NCBI GenBank assembly: GCA_022071955.1
Contig: JAJVIM010000008.1
Coordinates: forward strand, 1 to 64,000
Source: Anaerolineae bacterium
GTDB lineage: Bacteria > Chloroflexota > Anaerolineae > 4572-78 > J111
Reading direction: 5' to 3'
DNA: 64,000 bases
A model generated the notes under the pieces. It worked only from the letters and a program-made list of their open reading frames with translations. It searched no databases and had not been told where the DNA came from. Every line of letters begins with the position of its first letter. Position 1 is the stretch's first letter. Of this stretch, positions 50,747 to 59,036 are shown one piece after another. The position numbers and the translations under genes were made by a program.

Positions 50747-52576
50747 TCAGGGTTGTTCTTCAATGTACCAGTCTTCCTGATTCCAGCCGATGCCCAGAGC
50801 GGTCGGTTCGATGCCTTTGATGCGGTTGTTCTGGCCGCTCCAGGCTTTGCGGTAATACAGAAAAACGTAGGGCGAGTCGTCGGCAATGATTTTCTGGATT
50901 TCCTGGTATTTTTCTTTGCGGAACTCGGTGTCGTAAGTTTTGCCGGCTTCTTTAAAGAGTGCTTCCATATCTTTGTTGATGTAGGCCACCGAGTTCAGTT
51001 CCGGGATGTTTTCTTCGGCCCAAATGGTGTACATAATGTGCGGCTCGATGGTGGCGCGCCACGAACCAATGTACATATCCCAGGTAGGTTCAACGGCGTT
51101 GGTGGCGTCTAAAAAGCTGGCCCATTCCAGCGCCTCAATGTTGGCTTCAACACCAACTTTGCGCAGATAATCCTGCACGGTTACGGCAATCAGCTCGGCG
51201 GTTTTGCTGGTGTTGGGGCCGTAAATGAACTTGAGCGTGAGCTGCTGGCCGTCTTTATCCAGCATTTTGCCATCCTGATAGGTGTAGCCGGCTTGCTGGA
51301 ACAGTTCGATGGCTTTATCCGGGTTGTATTCGTAGCAGGGCACATCCGGGTTGTACACCCACGATGTTTCCGGGTAAATGGAGCAGAGGCGTTTGCCCTG
51401 GCCCAACATCACTTCATCGGTGAGGGTTTGTTTGTCGATGGCGTAGTTAATGGCGTGGCGCACGTTGATATCGTGGGTGGCAAAACCTTCGCGCATGTTC
51501 AGGCCAATGTACGTCCAAATAGCGGCGGCGGGCCACCATTCGTACACGGTCACATTATCAAGGTGGCGGGCTTCTTCAAGATTTTCGGGGGTGATCACGC
51601 CGGTGTCGCTCTCACCGGATTTCATTTTTTGATAAGCAATGTCAGAGTCGGGCACAATTTCCAAAATCTGGCTGTCGATATTGGGCCGGCCTTTGTACCA
51701 GTAGTTGTCGTTGGCGTCAAAAATAACGTATTGGTCGCGTTTCCATTCGCGCAGTTTGTAGGGGCCGGAAACCACACTGGGGCTGTTGATTTCCGGGTTT
51801 TTCTCCGGGTCGCTCCAGTCCAGGTTTTCCCAAATATGCTTGGGCAGCGGCGTGATCAGGCCAGACATCTGGCCCAGCGCCGGCGCGTAAATTTCATCAA
51901 TTTTAATTTCCAGCGTGTAGTCGTCCAGCGCTTTGTAAGAGGTGATGAAATCCAACTGCGACAGGTACGGAAATTCGTTTTCCGGTTTGATGACCTGATC
52001 GTAGGTCCACTGAAAATCCTGGGCGGTGATGGGTTCGCCATCGCTCCATTTCATATCTTTGCGCAGATTGAAGGTAAAGGTCAGGCCGTCGTCAGAAATG
52101 GAGTAGCTTTCGGCCATATTGGGGATGTAATCCAGCGTTTTTTCATCCAGCCGCAGCAGCGCGCCGGTATAAACCATGCCCTGATAGCCGCTGGAGGCGG
52201 TATCGGTGGTTTGGTAGGGGTGAAAGCTGACCGCGTCGGAAGTGGACACGTCGCGATACTCGCCGCCGTAATGGGTGCGCAGGGTGGTGACATCCTCGTC
52301 GCTGGTGACGGTGACGCCGCCTTGCAGTTCGCCGGCTTTGGCCGCCGCGGATTCATCAACGGCGGGCGTGGCCTCGGCTGGCTCGACCGCAACAGGGGCT
52401 TCGGTGGGGGCTTCGGTTGGCTCGGCGGGGGCTTCTTCTTTAGCCGCCGGCTCTTGTTGGGTGGGTTCCTGCTGCACCGCCGGGGCCGGCTCGGTGGTGG
52501 GCGAAGCGCCACAGGCGGCCAGCACGCCGGAAACAGCAATAATTAACAGGGCCAATAGCAGATGTTTTTTGTTCAT
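50747..52576 (-). CDS. ABC transporter substrate-binding lipoprotein (family 5, DppA/OppA type)
   Basis: The 609-aa lipoprotein has the lipobox AVSGVLAAC (C22) and an unusually long Glu/Pro/Ala-rich linker (about 25-85). The SBP family 5 fold follows, with DEDVTTLRTHYGGEYRDVST, YSISDDGLTFTFNLRKDMKW, SDGEPITAQDFQWTYDQVIK and late motifs such as DINVRHAINYAIDKQTLTDE. It delivers peptides or related solutes to the two permeases downstream. The ligand is unknown. The gene begins the operon; GGAGG lies upstream of ATG 52576. Confidence 0.93.
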   Translation of the reverse strand: MNKKHLLLALLIIAVSGVLAACGASPTTEPAPAVQQEPTQQEPAAKEEAPAEPTEAPTEAPVAVEPAEATPAVDESAAAKAGELQGGVTVTSDEDVTTLRTHYGGEYRDVSTSDAVSFHPYQTTDTASSGYQGMVYTGALLRLDEKTLDYIPNMAESYSISDDGLTFTFNLRKDMKWSDGEPITAQDFQWTYDQVIKPENEFPYLSQLDFITSYKALDDYTLEIKIDEIYAPALGQMSGLITPLPKHIWENLDWSDPEKNPEINSPSVVSGPYKLREWKRDQYVIFDANDNYWYKGRPNIDSQILEIVPDSDIAYQKMKSGESDTGVITPENLEEARHLDNVTVYEWWPAAAIWTYIGLNMREGFATHDINVRHAINYAIDKQTLTDEVMLGQGKRLCSIYPETSWVYNPDVPCYEYNPDKAIELFQQAGYTYQDGKMLDKDGQQLTLKFIYGPNTSKTAELIAVTVQDYLRKVGVEANIEALEWASFLDATNAVEPTWDMYIGSWRATIEPHIMYTIWAEENIPELNSVAYINKDMEALFKEAGKTYDTEFRKEKYQEIQKIIADDSPYVFLYYRKAWSGQNNRIKGIEPTALGIGWNQEDWYIEEQP

Positions 52577-52616
52577 GTAACTCTATCTCCTCCGTGAAAA
52601 TACATTTGTGAATGAT

Positions 52617-52653
52617 GCGTGACGAATTATGACCCTTTCATAATTCGTCACGC
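52617..52653. repeat. Perfect 16-bp inverted repeat between DUF4350-like and binding-protein genes
   Basis: GCGTGACGAATTATGA (52617-52632) and its exact complement TCATAATTCGTCACGC (52638-52653) flank a 5-base loop CCCTT. No T tract follows on either strand, so it is not a normal intrinsic terminator. ATGACGAAT-type motifs also occur near 37480, so it may be a dispersed repeat. Confidence 0.7.
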
Positions 52654-52673
52654 GCAGCTTGCTCCCCCCGGAT

Positions 52674-54962
52674 TTAGTTGTTGCCGTTACCCTGATCGGT
52701 GTTATCGTTGCCGTTTTCACCCTGATCGGCGGGCTGTTCTTCGCCGGTGTCCGCCGGTTTGTCTTCCGGCTGCGTGCCATCGGTTTCAAAGGGCTTGTAG
52801 TCGGCCTCTTTGGGCAACTCAAGCGGCTTGCGGCTGAACCAATCGATGGTGTTATTGAGCAACTGTTTGCCGGTATCCGGCGGCAGCAGATAAAACGGAA
52901 AAGCGTAGAAGGCAATTTTTGAGCGGTCATCTTCGTAGGCAATCACCGACGCCGCGCCGGCCTGATCGCTGCCGGGGCCGCGTTTCATAATTACCCGCGA
53001 ATTGGGCGTGTGATTGACCACATCAATTTCCAGCGGTTCGCCGGAGGGCGTGGCGGTCATGGTCAGCACATCGCCTTCGGCCCAGCCTTTGGCGATGGGA
53101 TGATCCGGCAGCGTCACTTCCAGATCGGATTGCTCGGCCTGAGTCAAATAGTCGGCGTGAACAATGTTTTTCAGAAAGTCGGTGTGGTCCCAATCAAAGC
53201 CAATGGACGCGCCGGTTAGGATCAGGTTGCCGCCGGCTTCGATGTATTGGGTCAGCAGTTCGGCCTGTTCGTCGTTAATGCTGTCGTCCCAGTAATCGCC
53301 GGTGGCCCAGATAATGGCGTCGTATTCTTGCAGCTCGCTCAGCGTTAGCCCTTCGCCATCGGAAGTGACCCAGGTAGAAACTTTGAATCTGTCGCCGAGG
53401 GCTTCAATGACTTCGGCCGCGCCGGTCAATTTGTCGTCGCGCCGGCGGCCGCTATCGTCAGAAACCACCAGCACTTTGTCGATGCGGGTGCTGCGGACGC
53501 TGGGCGGCAGTTTGCCGTTGGGGTCTTCGGTTTGGCACACAGCCACGGCTGGCCCAACCACACATTCGCTCAGCTTTTTGTCGAGTAGCAGCTCAAAGGC
53601 GTCGGCGTTGGTGGCGGGGGTGTCAGACAAAATGATCATTACGTGCTGCCCGTTGTTGTGGGTGAGATAAAACAGGGTAGACCCGCCCCGTTCCAGATCA
53701 CCGATGCCACTAATTTGAATGCGCCCCTCAACAAAATCCTCTTCGGTGTTGCTGTTGTCGGCCGGTTTGGTGCTCACCGTTTCGGTTATCGTTTCGTCGG
53801 TGGAGATTTCTTTTTCGTCTTTGGGCTGGTCCAAAATAGCGATGCCGGCCCGGTCCAGATAATCCTGCACCAATTTGGCATCGGAAAAGCGGCCAATGAA
53901 GATGGCGTCGTTCTCGTTGCCAATTTTGTCGGTAAAGGCAACTTTGGTGCCCCGCGCTTCGAGCGCGTCTTTCAGCTTAACGGCGTCTTCAAACTGGCTG
54001 TTGAACACGCGGGTGTTGTCGAACACAATATCAACGTTGTCGGCCAAAAAGTAGGGGAAATCCTTTAAATCGTAGCTGCGCGTGCCGCCGGTCAGAAAAT
54101 CGGCAATGTTGTTGATGAGCTTGCCGTTATTTTCGGCGGCGCTGTACGGTTCGCTGAAAAAGGTCAGGTCGCCCAGGGCCAATACCTGATCGTTGGCGGT
54201 GAGCGCGGCGGCGGCCATAATGCGGCTGCTTTCGCTGGTAGACGAACGGGTGGTTTTATCCCCCAAAATGATTTCGTGGCCGGGGGCGCTCACCGAACTG
54301 GCCGAGTAAAAGATAACCTTGTCGCCATTGCTCAACCCTTTGGTAACCGGGCTGTCAACAAAGTTAGTGTAGATAACGTTGCGGTAGTTGTTATCCATGC
54401 TGCTGGCGTTGAGGCTGTAGAGGTAATCGTTGGCGTAGATAATGTCAAACTCGCCGGCAATGGAATTGAGGGCGTTTACTTCGATGGTGCGGGTGGGATC
54501 GCCAATGATCAGCAGCCGCCCGCCATTTTTTACAAAGCGGCGGATTTCGGCTTTTTCTTCGGCGGTGTAGGTAGCGCGCGGCAGCGGCAGAACCAAAATA
54601 TTGGCGTACTGCAGCCGGTCGATCAGGGTTTCGCCCTCGGTTTCTTTTTGTTCCGGCGTAACCAGCTCGTAAGCGTAACCACGGCTGACCAGCCGGGAAA
54701 AGAGGGTGTTCAGTTCTTCCACAAACAGCGCGTTGTCGTGGGCAAAATCAACCACGGCCACGCCTTTGCTCACCTGGGGATTGTCTACCACCTCGTTGCG
54801 CGCCGAGACGGCCGCTACCGACAAATCAGGAGTGTTGAGTTCTCTCTGCGGCGGGGTGTAGGCGGTCGCTCCGGCACCGTAGGTGATTACCCGGACAATC
54901 ACAAAACCAAAAATAATAAGTACGACAATTGCCAGCAAAGCTGTCCAATTTGATTTATTCAT
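52674..54962 (-). CDS. Membrane-anchored DUF4350/GldG-like protein
   Basis: The 762-aa protein has an N-terminal membrane segment (ALLAIVVLIIFGFVIVRVIT) and then a large extracytoplasmic part. Two or more glutamine-amidotransferase-like (DUF4350-type) folds are suggested by VAVVDFAHDNALFVEELNTL, YANILVLPLPRATYTAEEKA, RFVKNGGRLLIIGDP and again by EYDAIIWATGDYWDDSINDE and QYIEAGGNLILTGASIG. The C-terminus is an acidic, Asn/Asp/Gln-rich tail. No catalytic cysteine triad is visible, so it is probably a binding module. It starts 2 bases after the SppA stop with GGAG upstream, so the pair is one operon. The function is unknown. Confidence 0.72.
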   Translation of the reverse strand: MNKSNWTALLAIVVLIIFGFVIVRVITYGAGATAYTPPQRELNTPDLSVAAVSARNEVVDNPQVSKGVAVVDFAHDNALFVEELNTLFSRLVSRGYAYELVTPEQKETEGETLIDRLQYANILVLPLPRATYTAEEKAEIRRFVKNGGRLLIIGDPTRTIEVNALNSIAGEFDIIYANDYLYSLNASSMDNNYRNVIYTNFVDSPVTKGLSNGDKVIFYSASSVSAPGHEIILGDKTTRSSTSESSRIMAAAALTANDQVLALGDLTFFSEPYSAAENNGKLINNIADFLTGGTRSYDLKDFPYFLADNVDIVFDNTRVFNSQFEDAVKLKDALEARGTKVAFTDKIGNENDAIFIGRFSDAKLVQDYLDRAGIAILDQPKDEKEISTDETITETVSTKPADNSNTEEDFVEGRIQISGIGDLERGGSTLFYLTHNNGQHVMIILSDTPATNADAFELLLDKKLSECVVGPAVAVCQTEDPNGKLPPSVRSTRIDKVLVVSDDSGRRRDDKLTGAAEVIEALGDRFKVSTWVTSDGEGLTLSELQEYDAIIWATGDYWDDSINDEQAELLTQYIEAGGNLILTGASIGFDWDHTDFLKNIVHADYLTQAEQSDLEVTLPDHPIAKGWAEGDVLTMTATPSGEPLEIDVVNHTPNSRVIMKRGPGSDQAGAASVIAYEDDRSKIAFYAFPFYLLPPDTGKQLLNNTIDWFSRKPLELPKEADYKPFETDGTQPEDKPADTGEEQPADQGENGNDNTDQGNGNN

Positions 54963-54964
54963 GA

Positions 54965-55870
54965 TTACTCCAGCGGTAAGTAGATTTGGTAGAACGTTGG
55001 CCACTTCACCGATTCGGTGGTGAGGTCAATTTCCGGCTGGGCGTCCAGTTTGGTGTACAGTGTCTGAGCGGCGTTTAGCCGGCTGCCTTGCAGAGAAGCC
55101 AGATATTCGTCCCGAATCTCGACCACATCATATTTTTTGAGGCCGGCCATTGCGGCCGCGCGGTCAATCGCGTCGAGCGTGGAGCCAAGTTGATCGATGA
55201 TGCCGTACTCTTTGGCTTCAATCCCAATCCAGATTTCACCGGTAGCTACCTGATCCGGGCTGAGTTTAAGCGGGTTGGGTGCCTGGCTGCGTTCGGCAAT
55301 GACGCTGTCGCGGAAGTCGGCGTGGAGCAAATCCAGCTTTTGCAGGTACGAGGTGGCGCTGCCGCCGGTGGCTTTAAACGGCCCGGTGGTGATAAATTGC
55401 TCGCTGAGGGTTTCTGGCTGGGGTTGGCCCATAATTACGCCAATGTTGCCAATGATCGAAGCCGGCTTGCCGTAAATTTCGTTAGCGCCCACGCCAATCT
55501 GGTAGGCGGCGCTGGCGGCCAGTGTTTCCATGCTGGCCACAACCGGCTTTGCTTCGCGCAACTTGCGCACCTGAAAATAGATGTCGTGCCCGGCCGAGGC
55601 ACTGCCGCCGGGGCTGTCGATATCCAGCACAACGGCCTTGATGTCGTCGGCGTGGATGGCGTAGTTAATTTCGGCAGACATCGCTTCGGCCAGCGTGCCG
55701 GTAACCTGGGTATCAAGGTGAATAATGCCGACTTTGGGCGTGGGGATCAACTGTTGGGCCAAAAAGTAACCGGCCACAATAGCGGCAATAATCACCAAAA
55801 TAGAAATGACAATGGCGGTTTCACGCGACGTAGTCTCGGTCGCCTGAACCGTTTCATTACTTTCTGACAT
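54965..55870 (-). CDS. sppA: Signal peptide peptidase SppA-like serine protease (S49)
   Basis: The 301-aa protein has one N-terminal membrane segment (AIVISILVIIAAIVAGYFLA) and an S49 ClpP-like protease domain: LDIDSPGGSASAGHDIYFQV (substrate groove), the nucleophile serine in METLAASAAYQIGVGANEI and the general base lysine in TTGPFKATGG. It acts on the outer face of the membrane, where SppA degrades leftover signal peptides and damaged membrane proteins. AGGAGG 7 bases before ATG 55870 is strong. Its promoter overlaps the end of the integrase gene (55938-55967). It probably works with the downstream DUF4350-like partner. Confidence 0.88.
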   Translation of the reverse strand: MSESNETVQATETTSRETAIVISILVIIAAIVAGYFLAQQLIPTPKVGIIHLDTQVTGTLAEAMSAEINYAIHADDIKAVVLDIDSPGGSASAGHDIYFQVRKLREAKPVVASMETLAASAAYQIGVGANEIYGKPASIIGNIGVIMGQPQPETLSEQFITTGPFKATGGSATSYLQKLDLLHADFRDSVIAERSQAPNPLKLSPDQVATGEIWIGIEAKEYGIIDQLGSTLDAIDRAAAMAGLKKYDVVEIRDEYLASLQGSRLNAAQTLYTKLDAQPEIDLTTESVKWPTFYQIYLPLE

Positions 55871-55937
55871 CCACAAACCTCCTTTTTGGGTTTGGAAATA
55901 AAAGGCTGACGCCAGGGGTGCGCCGGGGTTGCTGTAT

Positions 55938-55967
55938 ATTATACACGCTCCAGACCGGTTGTCTCAA
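55938..55967 (-). promoter_or_regulatory. Promoter of the sppA operon, overlapping the integrase stop codon
   Basis: On the minus strand TTGAGA (55967-55962) and TATAAT (55943-55938) have an 18-bp spacer. The TAA stop of the serine integrase gene lies inside the TATAAT box, so the last codons of the element form the promoter used by the host gene. The transcript would start near 55931. Confidence 0.65.
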
Positions 55968-57516
55968 AAGATAGCAATAGATTCCTGGAATTATGTATGG
56001 TTTCGGCTATTTCATACTCTTCCAAAACACCGGACCATTGATTGCCTTTTAGTCGTTCTGTTCTTACTCTTATACTATTTGGCTTAAAAACAAATGATAA
56101 CAGCCGGCGAAAAGCAACTGTTTTGTGTTCAGCCATATAAAAAAGCCGGTCTGAAATCTCTTTTTTGTTCTTGCCTTTAACCGTTTCCAGGGCTTGCTGC
56201 CATTGGGCCATAATCGCAGCTTTTTTTGCCACGCTTGCTATTTCAACCATTAGTCTTTGTTCGTGTTCTCGTAGTTCAGCCAATTTTTCTGCGGCCTCTT
56301 CGGTGGTTAACACGCCAAGACTAATTGCATCTACTAACCGTTGCTTGCCAGCCTGCACACTGGCTAATTCGCCTTGTATAGCGGCCTCTAGTGCCTCTTC
56401 GGTAATACTTTTACCGTATTGGGCGGCGGCGTTATTGATGGCCGCGTGAAAAGCGGCCAACTGGTCAAACATAAAACCGGCCAAAAAGTCTACAATTGGT
56501 GGTAATATTAAATGCTCTCGGTAGGATTTTGACGGACTGCAAGCGCTTATACCATAGGTCCGATAGTTGACACACTGATAACTAACTTTCCCTCGATGTT
56601 TGGCAGCAACCATTGGCCCGCCACAGTTGCCGCACACAATAAAGCCGGTGAAGATATAGCGTCCTCTCACCCCGCCCTTTTTGACAGTTGCTTTTGCTCC
56701 GGGGATTGTCCCTCGAAGTTTGATGAGTTCTTGCACACGGTTAAACTGGTCTACGCTGATAATCTGTAATTCAGGGCGATGAATTACCTTTTCTGTGAAG
56801 GATGTCTCAAAAATGCCAATGTAAAGCTTTCTGGTGGCAATCCATCGAATTGTATTAGCTGTAAATGGCTTACCCAAAAAGCCAGTATAGCCCAACGAAT
56901 TAAGATGTTTGGCGGTTCCCCATAAATTACCGCCTAAATCATCCAGTATTTTGAAAATTAATCGTACTATTTTAGCGCCCTCACGGTCAATAATCAAGTC
57001 GCTATTTTTGCCAGCACCCACGGCCGCATAACCTAAACCGGCAAAACCGCCGGTAAATCTGCCGCTTTCGGCGCGTGCCTGCTTGCCGCGTTTCACGCGT
57101 TTCAAAATCCGGCGACGTTCTTTCTTGGCTACACTCATTGTAATATCAGCTACAAAATCGTCATCATCATTATTGAGATCAACGCGGCTTGTGTGAGTGT
57201 AGATGATTACCCCATAATCCATAATTGTATTGCGAATTGTTGAGTAAACAACCGCTTCTTCCGGCCTTGCCAGCCGGTCTAGTTCCTGCACAATGAGTAC
57301 CTGTACTTCACGGGCAGCAATTCTATCAAGGATTGCTAACATTTTGGGGCGGCCCGTCAACGTTGTACCTGAACCAATCTCTTTAACATATTCCCAGGTA
57401 AAGCCGTTTTGTTCCGCAATCCTGATGCCGACTTCTTTGGCATTAACCCGGCTCCAATTATCCTCTTGTTTGTTTGTGCTGGCTCGGTCGTAAATTATGG
57501 CATGGGTCATTGTCAT
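55939..57516 (-). CDS. Large serine recombinase (integrase) of the mobile element
   Basis: The 525-aa protein is a large serine integrase. The resolvase domain (about 5-150) has the nucleophile motif YDRASTNKQEDNW (S14), EIGSGTTLTGRP and LIVQELDRLARPEEA with catalytic arginines. The recombinase domain (about 165-270) is followed by a zinc ribbon (CGNCGG and C-x-NYRTYGISAC, about 315-350) and a coiled coil (about 385-440) controlling directionality. It would catalyse attP x attB integration. The start may be at 57516 or, with better spacing to AAAGGA, at the ATG two codons later (57510). It lies at one end of the element, as is usual. Confidence 0.93.
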   Translation of the reverse strand: MTMTHAIIYDRASTNKQEDNWSRVNAKEVGIRIAEQNGFTWEYVKEIGSGTTLTGRPKMLAILDRIAAREVQVLIVQELDRLARPEEAVVYSTIRNTIMDYGVIIYTHTSRVDLNNDDDDFVADITMSVAKKERRRILKRVKRGKQARAESGRFTGGFAGLGYAAVGAGKNSDLIIDREGAKIVRLIFKILDDLGGNLWGTAKHLNSLGYTGFLGKPFTANTIRWIATRKLYIGIFETSFTEKVIHRPELQIISVDQFNRVQELIKLRGTIPGAKATVKKGGVRGRYIFTGFIVCGNCGGPMVAAKHRGKVSYQCVNYRTYGISACSPSKSYREHLILPPIVDFLAGFMFDQLAAFHAAINNAAAQYGKSITEEALEAAIQGELASVQAGKQRLVDAISLGVLTTEEAAEKLAELREHEQRLMVEIASVAKKAAIMAQWQQALETVKGKNKKEISDRLFYMAEHKTVAFRRLLSFVFKPNSIRVRTERLKGNQWSGVLEEYEIAETIHNSRNLLLSFETTGLERV

Positions 57517-57532
57517 TTATCCTTTGTGGTGA

Positions 57533-57590
57533 CCGTGTACCGTGTACCCGGGGTGTGTACTGGCGGGTACACGAAGTACACGGTACACGG
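57533..57590. repeat. Symmetric array of six GTGTAC/GTACAC hexamers
   Basis: Three GTGTAC copies (57535, 57542, 57555) face three GTACAC copies (57567, 57576, 57583). The outer 15 bases (57533-57547) are perfectly complementary to 57576-57590. It lies between the FtsK-like gene's stop (57592) and the integrase start (57516). It could be a transfer (clt-like) site read by the translocase, an operator of the integrase promoter, or a structural stem at the mRNA junction. Confidence 0.8.
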
Positions 57591-57591
57591 C

Positions 57592-58803
57592 TTAAAATTT
57601 GGCGATAATCTGTTTAATCGCCTCGGTTTGTTTGCCGCCGGTACTGCCGAACACTTGCCGGGCAATTTCGTTATAACTTGCGCCTTGCCGGTGAAGTTCT
57701 AACACTTGCACCTCTTGTTCAGTGGGTTCGGGCGTTAAGTCCAAATCAAAATCCGGCGGCGCATAGTGGGTAAAGCTACCGGGTAACGGCCCCGGCAGCG
57801 TGGCCGGCTGCGGCCCGTTGCCAGTGTCGATGGTGGCGGTACGTTGCCCGTTGACAATCGCCAGCCTCACCAGGGCGAAGCCGTCTTTTAGATCATACTC
57901 GCCCTCTAAGCCAAGCGGTTTGGCCCGGTCTGAATGGCTCACTACAAACACGGTAAACGCAGCCTTGCGTGATTCGGTCAACAGCGCCTTGATGGTTTCC
58001 GCCGCTGGCTTGCCCAAATTGGCGACGATGGCCCGCCATTCGTCAATCAGGATGGTTAGCGGCGGGTGGCTGTTCTCACGCCGCACCCCCTGCCCGATCT
58101 CGGTGTAGCGGGTGTCCATTATCTTGAGCAGCCCGGCCAACCCCCGGTTAATCTCCTGATAGTTGCGCCCATTGCCTACAGTGTAGCAACCCGGCCATTT
58201 ATCCGGCCAGCCGTGCGGGTCAATCACCACCACTTTGGACGTTTGGCGGCGACGGTTCACCAGCCATTGCAACAGGGTGGTTTTACCACTGCCCGATGCG
58301 CCCACAATTAAGCCGCGTTGCACACTGTCCAGAGCGGTGAGCAGGTCAATGGGCGTGGGTTCGGGCAACAGGGTGGCAGTGCCGGGTAGAATTTGGGCGG
58401 TGGCAGTACGGGTTTGCGCTTGGGCGGCCAATTTCATTTTGTGAATTTCAAGCTCCCAATCAGCCGGGGTATGTTGCGTGCCATTCACGTATAAGGCCGG
58501 GGTGCCGGTCAGATTGCGCCAAACAGCGCGCTTATCGGTATCCCTGACCCAAGTCTCGCCGTTGTCGGTGATGGTCAACACGTGGGCTTGCTTTTCGGCC
58601 TCAATCCGGGCGGCACGTAACATCTTGATTCTTTCGGCCAAAATCCAGCCCCCAAAAAAGCCAGCACCGATAGTTGCAAGCGCCAGCCCACCGGCCAGCA
58701 CATAGCCCACCGCTAAGAGGATAGCGGCCACTTGGCTCCAAAACAGAGTCATCACCAGCGCGGCGAATAACCCACCGCCAATCAGCACGTTTACCCGCGT
58801 CAT
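57592..58803 (-). CDS. FtsK/TraB-like DNA translocase of the mobile element
   Basis: The 403-aa protein has two N-terminal membrane segments (about 5-25 and 30-52) and an ATPase of the FtsK/SpoIIIE/TraB type. Walker A is GLIVGASGSGKTTLLQW (about 163-179), VVVIDPHGWPDKWPG follows, and Walker B is PLTILIDEWRAIVANLG (about 247-263). A helix-turn-helix-like tail (about 365-403: EVQVLELHRQGASYNEIARQ) may replace the gamma domain that reads DNA repeats. It is shorter than chromosomal FtsK and lacks the long linker, as in conjugative TraB proteins. Its ATG overlaps the stop of the previous gene (ATGA). It would pump dsDNA to a recipient cell. Confidence 0.82.
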   Translation of the reverse strand: MTRVNVLIGGGLFAALVMTLFWSQVAAILLAVGYVLAGGLALATIGAGFFGGWILAERIKMLRAARIEAEKQAHVLTITDNGETWVRDTDKRAVWRNLTGTPALYVNGTQHTPADWELEIHKMKLAAQAQTRTATAQILPGTATLLPEPTPIDLLTALDSVQRGLIVGASGSGKTTLLQWLVNRRRQTSKVVVIDPHGWPDKWPGCYTVGNGRNYQEINRGLAGLLKIMDTRYTEIGQGVRRENSHPPLTILIDEWRAIVANLGKPAAETIKALLTESRKAAFTVFVVSHSDRAKPLGLEGEYDLKDGFALVRLAIVNGQRTATIDTGNGPQPATLPGPLPGSFTHYAPPDFDLDLTPEPTEQEVQVLELHRQGASYNEIARQVFGSTGGKQTEAIKQIIAKF

Positions 58804-59036
58804 ATCCGCACCCCCAAGCCAAAAGCAACAGACCGCACCATGATGCTGAATAGTGTGAGCGTAAAGTCAGCGGCGGTGACAAAATCGGCGACAAAGAGGA
58901 TAACCGGCTTTAGCAGCGTTACCAGCGCAAACAGCAGACCAACCAGCACGGCGAGCGCATTGACCAATTCGGCAACGCGGGGAATATCAGTTTCTACCAG
59001 AACGGCAATGCGGGTTGTGTGCGCCAAAGTGGTCAT
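58800..59036 (-). CDS. Small membrane protein of the transfer operon
   Basis: The 78-aa protein has two hydrophobic segments (about 20-42 and 46-76), with LVGLLFALVTLLKPVILFVA in the middle. No family is recognised. It overlaps both neighbours by 4 bases (ATGA) between the DUF2637 and FtsK-like genes. By position it resembles the small Spd spread proteins of Streptomyces conjugative plasmids; this is inference only. Confidence 0.6.
   Translation of the reverse strand: MTTLAHTTRIAVLVETDIPRVAELVNALAVLVGLLFALVTLLKPVILFVADFVTAADFTLTLFSIMVRSVAFGLGVRI

Noticed and set aside
51293-52546. 417-codon plus-strand ORF over the binding-protein gene
   Set aside because: Gly/Phe/Val-rich shadow frame without a domain; the minus strand encodes a clear family 5 binding protein.
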